From positions 496,001-560,000 of the forward strand of contig NZ_JACGUT010000082.1 in the NCBI RefSeq assembly GCF_014076845.1: a stretch of 64,000 bases of DNA. Direction: 5' to 3'. Of this stretch, positions 37,397-46,982 are shown piece after piece (the first letter of the stretch is position 1; each line of letters starts with the position of its first letter). The DNA comes from Colwellia sp. MB3u-41. Its GTDB lineage: Bacteria; Pseudomonadota; Gammaproteobacteria; Enterobacterales; Alteromonadaceae. Below the pieces are notes generated by a model. It ran no database searches. It saw nothing but the letters and a program-made list of their open reading frames with translations, and was not told where the DNA came from. The translations under genes were made by a program, and so were the position numbers.

Positions 37397-37427
37397 AAAA
37401 GCGTTTACAAGACATGTAAACGCTTTT
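37397..37427 (-). terminator. Terminator after the MacB-like exporter operon
   Basis: AAAAGCGTTTAC (37397-37408) and GTAAACGCTTTT (37416-37427) pair perfectly around a seven-base loop, nine bases beyond the permease stop. Confidence 0.75.
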
Positions 37428-37435
37428 GAAAGCCG

Positions 37436-38671
37436 TTAGTCACTTTGTAAGGCGTCGATAGGGTCAAGTTTTGATGCTTTGATTGCAGGGTAAACACCGA
37501 AGGTTAACCCTACAAGTGCACAAATACTAAAAGACAAAATAATTGCACTCGTTGACCATGATACGGCCCATTCAGAATAAAGCGCGATAAGCTCTGAGAG
37601 CATGATCCCAAAAAACACCCCCAAGATGCCCCCCATAATTGAAATAGTAAAACTCTCGGCAATAAACTGTAAACGAATATCTTTTTGCGTGGCACCAACC
37701 GCTCGCAACAAACCAATTTCTTTGGTTCGTTCTAATACGGTAGCAAGCATAATATTCATAATACCGATGCCCCCCACTAATAAAGAGATACCGGCAACAC
37801 AAGACATCACAATATTAAATATTTGTTGTGTCTGTTTTTGCTGAGCTAATAAAGCGGCGGGAATAACCAAGTTATAATCATCGACTTCATTATGGCGACG
37901 GTCAAGTAAATGACTCACCGCTTTCGCGGCGCTAATAGGATCAACACTGTCATCAAGTTTGAGTTTAATGCTAGTGACTTCACTTGCAAGTTTCTTACTG
38001 GCAAATTTATGTATCGCTGTTTTTAAGGGAATAAACACCTGACGTTGGTCGCCACCGAGTTTTATGCCCTGAAACTCCTGCTTCTTTAAAAAAGGCGCTT
38101 GTAATACTCCGACCACTTTAAACCAAAGGTGATTGATTTTAATATTTTGGCCAATAGCATTACCTTGTGGAAAAAGCTGCTTTGCTGTCGATGAACCAAG
38201 CAGTGCCACCTGAGAAAAGTTTTGATCGTCAGTTTCGTTGAGTAAACGCCCCTGTGCTAAATTGAATTTAGATAATGCAAAAAAGCTGGCACTTACTCCT
38301 GTTGCTTCACCATCACTTTTACCCTCTCCACTAAATATACTGTAAGTATCTATTAGTTTTTGCGCACTAAATGCCGTAACAAAGGGTAATGAACTCGCAC
38401 TGATTTCACCATCTCTGATACTTAGCCCTGTGGAGTGCTTACGTTGTTCTTGTAACTCTTTCTCTTCAAAAACCTTCCCTTCTATGATCAAGTTATGCAG
38501 TCCCATTGAGTCGATCATTTTCATCGCTTCAGCTTCAGCTCCCTCACCAATATTAAGCATCGCGATAACTGCGCCAACGCCGAATATCATACCGAGTAAC
38601 GTTAATAAAGTACGTAGCTTATGCTGGGCAAGCTCGGAAAAAGTATCGAGAAAAATCGCTAAATATTTCAT
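37436..38671 (-). CDS. MacB-like permease of a tripartite ABC exporter
   Basis: 411 aa. The topology is that of MacB/FtsX permeases: an N-terminal helix LRTLLTLLGMIFGVGAVIAM, a periplasmic domain of about 230 residues and three C-terminal helices (IVMSCVAGISLLVGGIGIMN, FTISIMGGILGVFFGIMLS, IILSFSICALVGLTFGVYP). Conserved RTKEIGLLRAVGA lies after the second helix. The ATPase is encoded separately as the first gene of the operon (41985-42668). The system probably moves a periplasmic or membrane substrate outward through an outer-membrane channel that is not encoded here. Its start abuts the stop of the adaptor gene before it. Confidence 0.9.
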   Translation of the reverse strand: MKYLAIFLDTFSELAQHKLRTLLTLLGMIFGVGAVIAMLNIGEGAEAEAMKMIDSMGLHNLIIEGKVFEEKELQEQRKHSTGLSIRDGEISASSLPFVTAFSAQKLIDTYSIFSGEGKSDGEATGVSASFFALSKFNLAQGRLLNETDDQNFSQVALLGSSTAKQLFPQGNAIGQNIKINHLWFKVVGVLQAPFLKKQEFQGIKLGGDQRQVFIPLKTAIHKFASKKLASEVTSIKLKLDDSVDPISAAKAVSHLLDRRHNEVDDYNLVIPAALLAQQKQTQQIFNIVMSCVAGISLLVGGIGIMNIMLATVLERTKEIGLLRAVGATQKDIRLQFIAESFTISIMGGILGVFFGIMLSELIALYSEWAVSWSTSAIILSFSICALVGLTFGVYPAIKASKLDPIDALQSD

Positions 38672-39882
38672 TAACTATGCTCCTTATTGGTTAATGCTAT
38701 TTTCTGACCTTCTTTAAGCCCTGATAAAATTTCAACATGACTTAAACTTGACTGCCCTAATGTAACGGGGGTAGAGATGTAATCGCCATTTTTATATAAA
38801 TAAACAAAAGATTGTTTCGCTTCTACAAATACGCTCTGCAGTGGAATAACCATTTTCTTACTGGTGGCGATAATTTCAATATTGGCTTCTAACTTTCTTC
38901 CAGGAACAAATAGCTCAGTGTTTTGCTCTGTTAAAACAACAATAACTTCAAAATATTTTTGCGGATCGCCCCGCTTTATCGACGTAGGAAAAGGGGCAAC
39001 TGTTTCAACAGTGCCTTTAAAGGGTTTATCCGTATAGGCGTTTAAAGTAATGCTTACCGGTTTATCTATCGCTAAGTTTATTGCTTCACTTTCTAAGACG
39101 AATAGCTTCACTTTCATGTTACTGATGTCAGGTAATTCAGCGATTTTTTGCCCTGGCCATAGTGATTGCCCTTCGCGAGGTTTTTCACCACGCCAATTGG
39201 CTTTATAAGCAAGTAACCCATCGTGGGGTGCTTTAACTTCTAGCTTTGCTAAACCTTCACTCAACTGCTTTAATTTACTCTTGCTTTGCGCTTGCTTCAT
39301 TTCTAACAAGCCCATGTCTCCTGCTGAACTCGCGCTAAAACTATCATTTTTCCAATAAAGATATTCTTCTTTTGATCCCAAGTATTGGGTGTTTTGTAAT
39401 GAATCAAGTATCTCTAATTTTGAACGTATTTGATCATCATTGATTGAGAAATTTTCAGCAAAACTTTTCTCTTGCCCCACCATACCAATATCTTTACTTA
39501 TTGAGTCAAGTGCTTGGTTGAGCATACCTGTTTTTTCAATGATTTCTTGTTTAGTGATTGATAATTCGTTACGTCTATCTTTGCTTTGAATTTCCATGGC
39601 TTCGCCGTCAAAGCGTGCAATAACATCTCCTTTTTTAACACGTGAAAACTCTGGTGCTAGCCAAGAAATATTTTGCGGTCCTTGCCTGCTTATCGGTGCA
39701 CTTATAACGGTTGCTTTTGCTGCAAACAACTCTCCTTTTGCAGGTACATTAACCACAAATTCTTGCTGAGTAACCTCATATAACAAAGGATCACTTTCTT
39801 GGCCTGAACAGCCTGTTATTGCAATAAACAGTAAACTGACAATTAATGTTTTTTTCAGTATTTTTTGTTGTGAATATCTCAT
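38671..39882 (-). CDS. HlyD-type periplasmic adaptor lipoprotein, third in series
   Basis: 403 aa. The signal peptide ends in the lipobox ITGC (cysteine about residue 25), so it is a lipoprotein. An N-terminal biotinyl-lipoyl half (VNVPAKGELFAAKATVISAP), a helical hairpin (about 100-205) and LEVKAPHDGLLAYKANWRGE mark a membrane fusion protein. The C-terminal barrel and membrane-proximal domains follow (LKVKLFVLESEAINL, PGRKLEANIEI). It should link the MacB-like permease to an outer-membrane channel. Its start overlaps the end of the preceding adaptor gene by four bases. Confidence 0.87.
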   Translation of the reverse strand: MRYSQQKILKKTLIVSLLFIAITGCSGQESDPLLYEVTQQEFVVNVPAKGELFAAKATVISAPISRQGPQNISWLAPEFSRVKKGDVIARFDGEAMEIQSKDRRNELSITKQEIIEKTGMLNQALDSISKDIGMVGQEKSFAENFSINDDQIRSKLEILDSLQNTQYLGSKEEYLYWKNDSFSASSAGDMGLLEMKQAQSKSKLKQLSEGLAKLEVKAPHDGLLAYKANWRGEKPREGQSLWPGQKIAELPDISNMKVKLFVLESEAINLAIDKPVSITLNAYTDKPFKGTVETVAPFPTSIKRGDPQKYFEVIVVLTEQNTELFVPGRKLEANIEIIATSKKMVIPLQSVFVEAKQSFVYLYKNGDYISTPVTLGQSSLSHVEILSGLKEGQKIALTNKEHS

Positions 39883-41036
39883 AAAGTCACTATATCTCCT
39901 TGTGATAAGCCACTTTTAATGACCACTTTATCTCCCACAATATGGGCAATTTTAATCCTTTGAATATGATCAGATAAAAGACCAGGAATTAACACACTCC
40001 CTTGACCATTCTCTAACTTAACCGCTTGAGAAGACAAGGTTAACGCGTTATCGATCACTTCAGTAACCACCTCTATACGTGCGGTCATCCCAGGACGTAT
40101 AACAATGTCTTCAGGTTGTTCAAAAGCAATGATTGCATCGAACACGCGGCGTTTATCTTGAGAAGACTTATCACGAAAAACACGACCTAATTCAACAATT
40201 TCTCCCTGTAGAACAATTTCTTGTGTACCATCAATCATGATTTTAACTTGTTGGTTCAGCTTGATTTTGCCACTATCAGGTTCAGCAATTTGTGCCTTTA
40301 ATTGCATTTGTTCAATAACGGCAAGCTCAACAACCGGCTGACCAAATTGAATACTCTCGCCAACCGCTGGTTTTTCTCCTTGAAAGTTTGCTCGATAAAT
40401 AACCATACCGTCAATAGGCGCTTTCACTTTCAAACGTTCTATATCACTTTTAAACTCATCAACTTCAGCCCTTAATCGATGTACCTTCCCTTTAGCTAAC
40501 TTTAAATTTAGTGCCTTATTATTCTCATGAAATTTAAGTCTTTCTTTTGCAAGAAAAAAATCATTTTCAGCAATAGTGAAATCAATAATCGATTTTTTAC
40601 GATCGTTATCAGAACGACTGTAATCGATAATATCAGCCTTGCGTTCTGCTTTTTCATAGTCCATTTGCTTTTCAGCGATACTGAGAATCAGCTCTTGTTC
40701 TGTCTCTGTTGCCTTAATTTCCTTATTTTCTAATTCCTGTTGAGCACGTGCTAAATCGGCTTGTTTATCAACCAACCTATCCATGACTTTTTTACTGTCA
40801 AAAGCAACAATCAATTCACCTTTTTTAATACGCGTATTCTCTTGTGCAAGCTTTTTAATTTGATACTGCCACATACCAGAAACAGATGGAGGGGCTATCA
40901 TTGCGGTTTGCTTTGACTCTAATTCACCACTGGCGGTTACAATAAGCCTTACCTTTTCTAACTTCACTGTTTCGCTGGGTACTTTTTCACATGCACACAA
41001 CAATACTAGCCATATAATGGGCAGATATTTATTCAC
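39879..41036 (-). CDS. HlyD-type periplasmic adaptor lipoprotein, second in series
   Basis: 385 aa. The signal peptide has a probable lipobox LLCAC (cysteine about 15). Domain order is lipoyl half (IVTASGELESKQTAMIAPP), a long Glu/Lys-rich coiled-coil hairpin (about 75-195), then LKVKAPIDGMVIYRANFQGE, a beta-barrel (LKAQIAEPDSGKIKLNQQV) and a membrane-proximal domain. The hairpin is charged and longer than in the third adaptor. It overlaps its neighbours by eight bases (before) and four bases (after), which indicates coupled translation. Confidence 0.87.
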   Translation of the reverse strand: MNKYLPIIWLVLLCACEKVPSETVKLEKVRLIVTASGELESKQTAMIAPPSVSGMWQYQIKKLAQENTRIKKGELIVAFDSKKVMDRLVDKQADLARAQQELENKEIKATETEQELILSIAEKQMDYEKAERKADIIDYSRSDNDRKKSIIDFTIAENDFFLAKERLKFHENNKALNLKLAKGKVHRLRAEVDEFKSDIERLKVKAPIDGMVIYRANFQGEKPAVGESIQFGQPVVELAVIEQMQLKAQIAEPDSGKIKLNQQVKIMIDGTQEIVLQGEIVELGRVFRDKSSQDKRRVFDAIIAFEQPEDIVIRPGMTARIEVVTEVIDNALTLSSQAVKLENGQGSVLIPGLLSDHIQRIKIAHIVGDKVVIKSGLSQGDIVTL

Positions 41037-42000
41037 TTGGGTCTACTCCTGTAAACTCTAATTGAGCGCTCATGCCTGGTAACAACGTTAAGGCTTCGTC
41101 AACGGTAAAAGAAAAAACAGCGCGATAATAAACATCGCTTCCCCATTCTTTACGTTCTTCGGGTTGGCTAGATATTTCGGTTAATGTTGCAGCAAGGTTA
41201 TATTGTGGAAAGGCGTCAAGTTTGAAATCTACCACTGACTTTAATTGCAAATTTTTATAGTCAACCTCATGGACCCAAGCTTCAACGTACAAACCATTCA
41301 CCGAAGGAATTTTGGCAATTTCCCACGAAGGTTGCGCTGTCATACCGACAAACACTTTCTCTCCGTACCATGGATGAGTACCATAAAGAACAGGACCAGT
41401 GCGCTCAGCATAACCACTCATTTGCTTGAGTTTATATTCATTGTATTGCAACTTATCTTGATGTTTTATGATGGTAATTTTTTGCTTAGTCACTGCAACC
41501 GTATTAGCTAGGTTGACTTGCTTTAAATTTTCAAGGGCTTTCGCATTAGCGACAACCGTTTTTTCGAACTCAAGTTGGTTTTTTTGGTATTCATACTGAC
41601 TTAAATGCACAACAGAAATACTGGCATCGATACGTGCTTTATCAAGAAGCAGCGCGGTTCTTTTTTGCCCGTAAGTTGCTTCCAAAAGTGATTGTTCTGC
41701 CGTACTGGTAATTCGAAATAACTCTTCATTGGCAGCAATTAAACTCACTTTTTCTTGTTCTATTTGACTTTGGATTGAGCCACTATCAAATACAACAACT
41801 AAGTCGCCTTTTTTGGCAATGTCACCCTCAGGCAACAACCACTGCACTTGTACATTCCAACTATCTGTTTTAGGAGAATAAAATGTTTGATTGTCACTGG
41901 CTTTAATTTGACCTGATAATATTAAAGGGATTTGCGTTAAGGCTAAGGTACAGCAACTATAAAAAAGTGTAATGCTTGATATTATTAGTTTTTTATACAT
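41029..42000 (-). CDS. HlyD-type periplasmic adaptor, first in series
   Basis: 323 aa. It has a signal peptide ([20 protein letters not shown]) without a clear lipobox, so it is probably soluble or N-terminally anchored. It shows a lipoyl-like half (NVQWLLPEGDIAKKGDLVVV), a helical hairpin (about 75-185), GEKVFVGMTAQPSWEIAKIP and a C-terminal LPGMSAQLEF that matches the PGM strand of adaptors. It is shorter than the next two adaptors. Its start lies 16 bases inside the end of the ATPase gene. Confidence 0.83.
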   Translation of the reverse strand: MYKKLIISSITLFYSCCTLALTQIPLILSGQIKASDNQTFYSPKTDSWNVQVQWLLPEGDIAKKGDLVVVFDSGSIQSQIEQEKVSLIAANEELFRITSTAEQSLLEATYGQKRTALLLDKARIDASISVVHLSQYEYQKNQLEFEKTVVANAKALENLKQVNLANTVAVTKQKITIIKHQDKLQYNEYKLKQMSGYAERTGPVLYGTHPWYGEKVFVGMTAQPSWEIAKIPSVNGLYVEAWVHEVDYKNLQLKSVVDFKLDAFPQYNLAATLTEISSQPEERKEWGSDVYYRAVFSFTVDEALTLLPGMSAQLEFTGVDPSE

Positions 42001-42668
42001 AATCGGTCCTCAATCACGTTACCATCTTTCATACGGATCATTCTGTCAGCATATGCCGCAATATCTTCTTCATGAGTTACCATCACAATAGTTTGTCCTT
42101 GAGCATGCAATTCACAAAGTAAACCCATGATTTCATAAGACGTTTTTGAATCTAGGTTACCTGTCGGTTCATCAGCAAAAATGACTTCAGGGCGATTGAC
42201 TAAAGCTCGGGCAATAGCAACACGTTGGCGTTGCCCACCAGACATTTCGAAAGGTTTATGATGCCATCTTGAAGTTAAGCCCACTTTATCGAGCATTTCC
42301 ATGCCGCGTTTTTTTGCATCCTCGGGATCTGCATTACTGTAACGTAAAGGTAAAATAACATTATCAAGTGCTGTTAATCGGGGTAATAAATGAAAGGTTT
42401 GGAAAATAAAGCCTATTTTTCGATTACGTATTTGCGACAAGCTTTCATCATCAATATTTTTTATCGACTCTCCCGACAATAAATATTCACCTGACGTGGG
42501 TGTATCGAGGCAACCCAAGATACTCATTAAGGTTGATTTACCTGAACCCGAGGTTCCCATTACCGCAACGAATTCATTATTTTCAATGGTTAATGAAACA
42601 TTATTCAGTGCTATAACTTGTGTTTCACCTTCGCCATAAATTCGACTGATGTTATCAATCTTGATCAC
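41985..42668 (-). CDS. MacB/LolD-type ABC transporter ATPase
   Basis: 227 aa. Complete motifs: Walker [10 protein letters not shown] (about 36-44), Q-loop [10 protein letters not shown], signature [15 protein letters not shown], Walker [13 protein letters not shown] and H-loop VTHE. The IFQTFHLLP and [10 protein letters not shown] stretches are those of the MacB/LolD/FtsE group. It is the first gene of a five-gene operon with three adaptors and a MacB-like permease. The substrate is unknown. The divergent small secreted protein gene 389 bases away is a possible cargo. Confidence 0.9.
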   Translation of the reverse strand: MIKIDNISRIYGEGETQVIALNNVSLTIENNEFVAVMGTSGSGKSTLMSILGCLDTPTSGEYLLSGESIKNIDDESLSQIRNRKIGFIFQTFHLLPRLTALDNVILPLRYSNADPEDAKKRGMEMLDKVGLTSRWHHKPFEMSGGQRQRVAIARALVNRPEVIFADEPTGNLDSKTSYEIMGLLCELHAQGQTIVMVTHEEDIAAYADRMIRMKDGNVIEDRLCIKN

Positions 42669-43057
42669 TATTACGCTCCATGAAAATTAATCCTTATTAA
42701 TGCGATAACTTTTACCCAATAAATAAAGGTAAAATATCTAATACAACAATATATCGTTTTAAAATTTAATCACAAACGTCTGAATTGTAATAATTTATTT
42801 CAATAAAGACAAAATTTAGTAGCCAAAACTTTTAGAAAACATGTCAATGAAATATTAGAAAAATATCGAGTAGGTTAACCTTTTTTAAACATTCAATACG
42901 ATAAGTTATAGATACAAAAAGTTAACTATATGTATATATCACGTTAAATAAAAAGCAGTACTAGGCTATTCTCAAAGATTGACCGGCTATTTTTTAGACA
43001 GTCTTTTATGTTTTTATATACACCTATACTCATTTTAATAATCTAATAAGGATACTT
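42669..43057. other. Divergent intergenic region, exporter operon/small secreted protein
   Basis: 389 very AT-rich bases that must hold promoters for both divergent units. I see no palindrome or repeat strong enough to name. Confidence 0.5.
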
Positions 43058-43291
43058 ATGAGAATCAAAACTATAATTTTAGCGATAGCAATCACTGCAT
43101 CAACAGCATTTACTGCATTAGCAGCTACACATCAGTCTGTATCAGGCTCTAGTATTTGGGGAGATACTTATGGTGAAGCTTATGGAGGAGCATACCAAAA
43201 CCTTACATCACAGTATCCTGGCGTTCATGAAATTAACGTACGATGTCTTGATATGAAAGGTGCTTGGAAATGTTATGCAGCGGAGTTATAG
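43058..43291 (+). CDS. Small secreted protein
   Basis: 77 aa. The signal peptide (TIILAIAITASTAFTALA, cleavage at about residue 22) is clear, leaving a mature chain of about 55 residues. It is rich in Gly, Tyr and Ser, with SIWGDTYGEAYGGAYQNL and two cysteines (CLDMKGAWKC) nine residues apart that could form a disulfide. I do not recognise the family. The start has AAGGA six bases upstream and a terminator follows, so it is a stand-alone gene. It lies head to head with the MacB-like exporter operon, which may be coincidence. Confidence 0.7.
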   Translation: MRIKTIILAIAITASTAFTALAATHQSVSGSSIWGDTYGEAYGGAYQNLTSQYPGVHEINVRCLDMKGAWKCYAAEL

Positions 43292-43345
43292 ACATTTAAA
43301 TATATATGTTTTTACTGTATCGATTACAGTTGAAGGAGTAAACAT

Positions 43346-43376
43346 AGAAAGCCAGGATAATATATCTTGGCTTTCT
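43346..43376. terminator. Terminator between the small secreted protein and the EAL gene
   Basis: AGAAAGCCAGGATA pairs with TATCTTGGCTTTCT (one G-T pair) around a three-base loop, and TTTTA follows on the plus strand. Confidence 0.75.
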
Positions 43377-43403
43377 TTTAATGAAACAAAAGATTAGTTA
43401 ACG

Positions 43404-45653
43404 TTAATTATTATTACGTAAAAACGTTAAAAATTCATCAGCAGGCATGGGTTTAGCGTAAAAGAAACCTTGTACTTCGTCACACCCTTGAGCAATTAAA
43501 TGGGCTTGTTGTGCTTCTTCTTCAATACCTTCAGCAATAACTTTTAAGTTCATTTGCTTACCTAAGTTTATAATGGTGTCAGCAATTAATGATTGTCCTG
43601 GCTGTGCAATATCAGTAATAAATGATCGATCCACTTTTAAACGGTCAAGTGGTAGTTTTTGTAAGTAACTCATTGAAGAATACCCTGTACCGAAATCATC
43701 AAGAGCGATACTAATACCTTCTGCTTTTAATTTAACTAATGCGTCAATAACAACTTGAGGCTCGTCCATTAAAATATTTTCGGTTATTTCTAATTCAAGC
43801 TTACTCGGTTTAACATCATGTCTAATCGTTGCTTGAATAACACTGTCAACAAAGTTATCACGTTTAAATTGAGGAATAGAAACATTCACTGAAATACCTA
43901 CATGGTCAAATTTCTGCTGCTCTAATACTTTAATTTGTTTACATGCTTGGTTAATAACCCAGTCACCAATCTCAACGATTAAACCTGAGTATTCTGCAAG
44001 AGGAATAAACACGGCAGGTGAAATAAATTTACCTTCAGCGGTGCGCCAGCGCAGTAATGCTTCAGCGCCAATAACCTTGCGTGCTATTAAACTCAGTTGA
44101 GGTTGATACCAAAGTTCCAAACGATTATCAGCAAAATCAGTACGTAATTGCCTGATCATACCTAAACGCCATAGGGTTTCATCTTCCATTTCTTTTTTAT
44201 AATAAACAAAATTCACATTGTCGCTTTTTTTAGCTAAATTCAATGCGATGTTTATTTGATTAAGCACTTTTACCCCTTGTTCCCCTGCACTACTTTTTGA
44301 ACATAAGCCAAAACATGCCGTAACCGGTAAACGCTGTTCACCCGCGGTAAATGAACGATAAAATAATGACATTAACCTATCAGGATTTACGCTATCAGCA
44401 GGGCCAATAACACCAAACACGTCAGCACCCATACGAGCAATTTGACAACCGTTGCCTAACTCTTTCATTCTTTCTGTTACCGCAAGGAGAAGTTTATTAC
44501 CTAAATCTTGTCCCAAACCATCATTGATATCACTAAAGTGATTAATATCAATTAAGGCAGCAACAAGATCTGTCTCTTCTGATTGAATAAAGCGGTCAAG
44601 TAAATTAACAAACTCTAAACGATTCGGTAATTCAGTAAGCCAGTCACGATATGCGGCATTTCTCAACTTTTGAAATAAATGAACATTTTCATAGCCGATC
44701 GCTACATTGGCTAAAAACACTTCAATTAATTGTATTTGAATTTCTGTTAATTCTTGCTCAAGCTCAAGATAAATAACAGCACGGTATCCACCACTCGCTA
44801 AATACAATGCCGCATGGTCATGATTATAACCATGTTGCTTTTGGGTAAAACAACGGCTAATGCGGTCTTGTAATACGTTGCTATCGAAGCAAGATATTTT
44901 TTGATTTATTAATTCGGTGCTATGCCCCATTTGACCTAAAACATGTAAGCTTAAATCGTCAGAGCCTTCTATTATACCTTGCCCACGGGCACAAAAAACA
45001 CTGCAATGGCTCTTACTCAACTTAATTAATTGCGACAATACACCTTCTGCATATTCATGAATACTATGGAGTTCAAGCAAGTCTGCAGTGGCACTAATAA
45101 TTTTTTCTAAACCAAGGCGGTTTTGGTTTACTGAGTGAATTTGTTGGTATGAACGAATAGCAGCATATACTGTTGTGACTAATTTACGGCGAGTTAATTC
45201 TGTTTTAGTTTTATAGTCGTTGATATCATAATCTTTGATGACACTCTCTTCTGGTGCGTAACCTGGCTGACCCGTTCTAAGTACGATACGTATATCTTGG
45301 CGGCAGAGCGTTTCGCGAATATGTTTAACAACATTCAAGCCAGCATCATCAGTTTCCATGACAACGTCGAGTAATACCAAAACGATATCCTCGTGCTCTT
45401 CAATAAGCAGGCATGCATCGCGTCCAGAATAAGCGTGGATATACTCTATATTTTTACCTAAGACAACTAAATCGGAGAGTGCTAACTGAGTAACAGAGTG
45501 AATTTCGGGATCATCATCAACAATCAATACTTTCCACGTTTCAGCACTACCATCATTTAGAATTTCATCTTCATCACTATCATCAATAAATAAAAAGTCG
45601 TCATTATTATTTTCAGAAGCCTGCATATCGCCCTCAATTAACCAGTGAAACAT
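43404..45653 (-). CDS. Response regulator with REC, DUF3369, degenerate GGDEF and EAL domains
   Basis: 749 aa. A receiver domain (about 40-165) has VLIVDDDPEIH and the phospho-acceptor region VLLDVVMETDD. A DUF3369/GAF-like sensor region follows (about 170-330). The GGDEF domain (about 335-480) has RMGADVFGVIG where an active enzyme has GG(D/E)EF, so it is probably not a diguanylate cyclase. The EAL domain (about 490-749) keeps EALLRW, NVS, EITEN, DDFGTGYSS, LKVDRSF and AEGIE, so phosphodiesterase activity on c-di-GMP is likely. No kinase gene lies beside it. Its start region is 239 bases from the divergent TIGR03899 gene. Confidence 0.9.
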   Translation of the reverse strand: MFHWLIEGDMQASENNNDDFLFIDDSDEDEILNDGSAETWKVLIVDDDPEIHSVTQLALSDLVVLGKNIEYIHAYSGRDACLLIEEHEDIVLVLLDVVMETDDAGLNVVKHIRETLCRQDIRIVLRTGQPGYAPEESVIKDYDINDYKTKTELTRRKLVTTVYAAIRSYQQIHSVNQNRLGLEKIISATADLLELHSIHEYAEGVLSQLIKLSKSHCSVFCARGQGIIEGSDDLSLHVLGQMGHSTELINQKISCFDSNVLQDRISRCFTQKQHGYNHDHAALYLASGGYRAVIYLELEQELTEIQIQLIEVFLANVAIGYENVHLFQKLRNAAYRDWLTELPNRLEFVNLLDRFIQSEETDLVAALIDINHFSDINDGLGQDLGNKLLLAVTERMKELGNGCQIARMGADVFGVIGPADSVNPDRLMSLFYRSFTAGEQRLPVTACFGLCSKSSAGEQGVKVLNQINIALNLAKKSDNVNFVYYKKEMEDETLWRLGMIRQLRTDFADNRLELWYQPQLSLIARKVIGAEALLRWRTAEGKFISPAVFIPLAEYSGLIVEIGDWVINQACKQIKVLEQQKFDHVGISVNVSIPQFKRDNFVDSVIQATIRHDVKPSKLELEITENILMDEPQVVIDALVKLKAEGISIALDDFGTGYSSMSYLQKLPLDRLKVDRSFITDIAQPGQSLIADTIINLGKQMNLKVIAEGIEEEAQQAHLIAQGCDEVQGFFYAKPMPADEFLTFLRNNN

Positions 45654-45892
45654 AACTGATTAAGATTTTTTTAACATCAAATTTATTATGAACTATATTC
45701 CCAATAAACTACATAATAAGAGTCAGTTAAATAATATTCAACCTAGAATTACAATTATATTCATAATTTCAATTGCTTCCTTATTTTATGTTAAGTTTAG
45801 ATTAATAAAGAGAAGATTGCTGATTTTAATTTTCCAGCGTATGCTTAGAAAAAATAGTAATAAAAATAATATATTAGTTACGGTAATTTTTT

Positions 45893-46804
45893 ATGAAAGA
45901 CATAAACGAACCCTCAACTGTACCCCTTGTTATTACTGACAAGCCTGTTAACAACGAAGTCATAAAAACAACATCTACCAGTAAAAATGGTGGCAATAAA
46001 AAAAATGCAGGGGTTTCCTCGCAAATGCAGCTTTTAGCATTAGCTAAGAACTTCGTACTTGATGGCGGGTTAGCTTCACTAGAAAAACAAATGCCCTTGG
46101 AAGAAAGAACTCAAAAAAGAGCACGAATTTCTGCATTACGAAAGCAAGAAAATCTTGAAGCAATTATTAAAAGGTCAATCAATTACTGTTCTGCGACAGA
46201 GTTCGCAAATAAAGCAGACGCGGATTGGTTTAGTACCTTCACTGAACTCGCTGAAGATGTTAGTAATACGACAATGCAAAACTTGTGGGCCAAAATCCTC
46301 GCGGGTGAAATATCACAACCCGGTTCGTTCTCAACTAAAACGCTTAAAATTTTTCGTGCGATGAGTATTACCGAGGCTAAATTGTTAGCAAAGGCTTGCA
46401 GTTTGGCAGTGACAGAGCCAGCGAAAAGAAATATTCGTATTATCTCAGGAGCCTATCAGACACCAAGCTTGTTCAACTTTTTTAGTAAAAACAGAGAGCA
46501 AAACATACCCTTTAGTCAGTTTTCATTAAGCTACGCTGACTTACTCATTTTGGCTGATAATCACCTCGTTTTTATACAAGAAACAGAGTCTAACCCCATG
46601 GATAAGTCAGAAGCGTTTACTTTTAATTTTAACGGTAGGCCATTAACACTTACGGCAAAAAAGTCTTCCTGTGTACTGAAGTTTTATAAATTTACCCCGG
46701 TTGGTAGCGAGCTGGCACGTCTGATCAGCGATAATGTTGATGATGCTTATTTACAGCATTTGAAAAGTGCAATAAGTGAGAGTTTTTCGGTTGTTGAAGG
46801 TTGA
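45893..46804 (+). CDS. TIGR03899-family protein of unknown function
   Basis: 303 aa. It resembles the gammaproteobacterial TIGR03899/DUF2806-type proteins: a low-complexity N-terminus (Thr/Lys/Asn-rich to about residue 45), a helical middle with LEERTQKRARISALRKQENL and DADWFSTFTELAEDVSN, then MQNLWAKILAGEISQPGSFS, a segment shared by DUF2806 proteins. A C-terminal mixed domain ends with TPVGSELARLI. There is no signal peptide. Biological role is not known. A 239-base divergent gap (45654-45892) with no recognised site lies upstream. Confidence 0.75.
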   Translation: MKDINEPSTVPLVITDKPVNNEVIKTTSTSKNGGNKKNAGVSSQMQLLALAKNFVLDGGLASLEKQMPLEERTQKRARISALRKQENLEAIIKRSINYCSATEFANKADADWFSTFTELAEDVSNTTMQNLWAKILAGEISQPGSFSTKTLKIFRAMSITEAKLLAKACSLAVTEPAKRNIRIISGAYQTPSLFNFFSKNREQNIPFSQFSLSYADLLILADNHLVFIQETESNPMDKSEAFTFNFNGRPLTLTAKKSSCVLKFYKFTPVGSELARLISDNVDDAYLQHLKSAISESFSVVEG

Positions 46805-46924
46805 TGTTTGCGGGTACCAGCCCCCAAATGCCCTCTTATTGAAAGACAATTTTCTGTTCCATAAAAAATCAGTGCCTACATTTATATAGGCCAATTGAAT
46901 ATGACGTTAACAGTATTAAACATA

Positions 46925-46957
46925 AAAAGGACAAGCATCCAAGATGTTTGTCCTTAA
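46925..46957 (-). terminator. Terminator after cysJIH
   Basis: AAGGACAAGCATC and GATGTTTGTCCTT pair with one G-T pair around CAA. On the minus strand a TTTTTATG run follows, about 25 bases beyond the cysH stop. Confidence 0.82.
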
Positions 46958-46982
46958 GATTAAATCTTTAGTAAGACTTACT

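Larger units (their letters stand above)
37047..37435. other. Intergenic region upstream of fadB
   Basis: 389 bases with no gene. It holds the fadBA promoter region, a PsrA-like palindrome at 37174-37185 and the terminator of the exporter operon at 37397-37427. Nothing else was recognised. Confidence 0.6.

Noticed and set aside
37047-37435. FadR operator upstream of fadB
   Set aside because: No match to the FadR consensus; only a PsrA-like palindrome was visible.
45688-45939. 83-residue plus-strand frame before the TIGR03899 gene
   Set aside because: Low-complexity AT-rich frame that overlaps the start of the real gene; no ribosome binding site.
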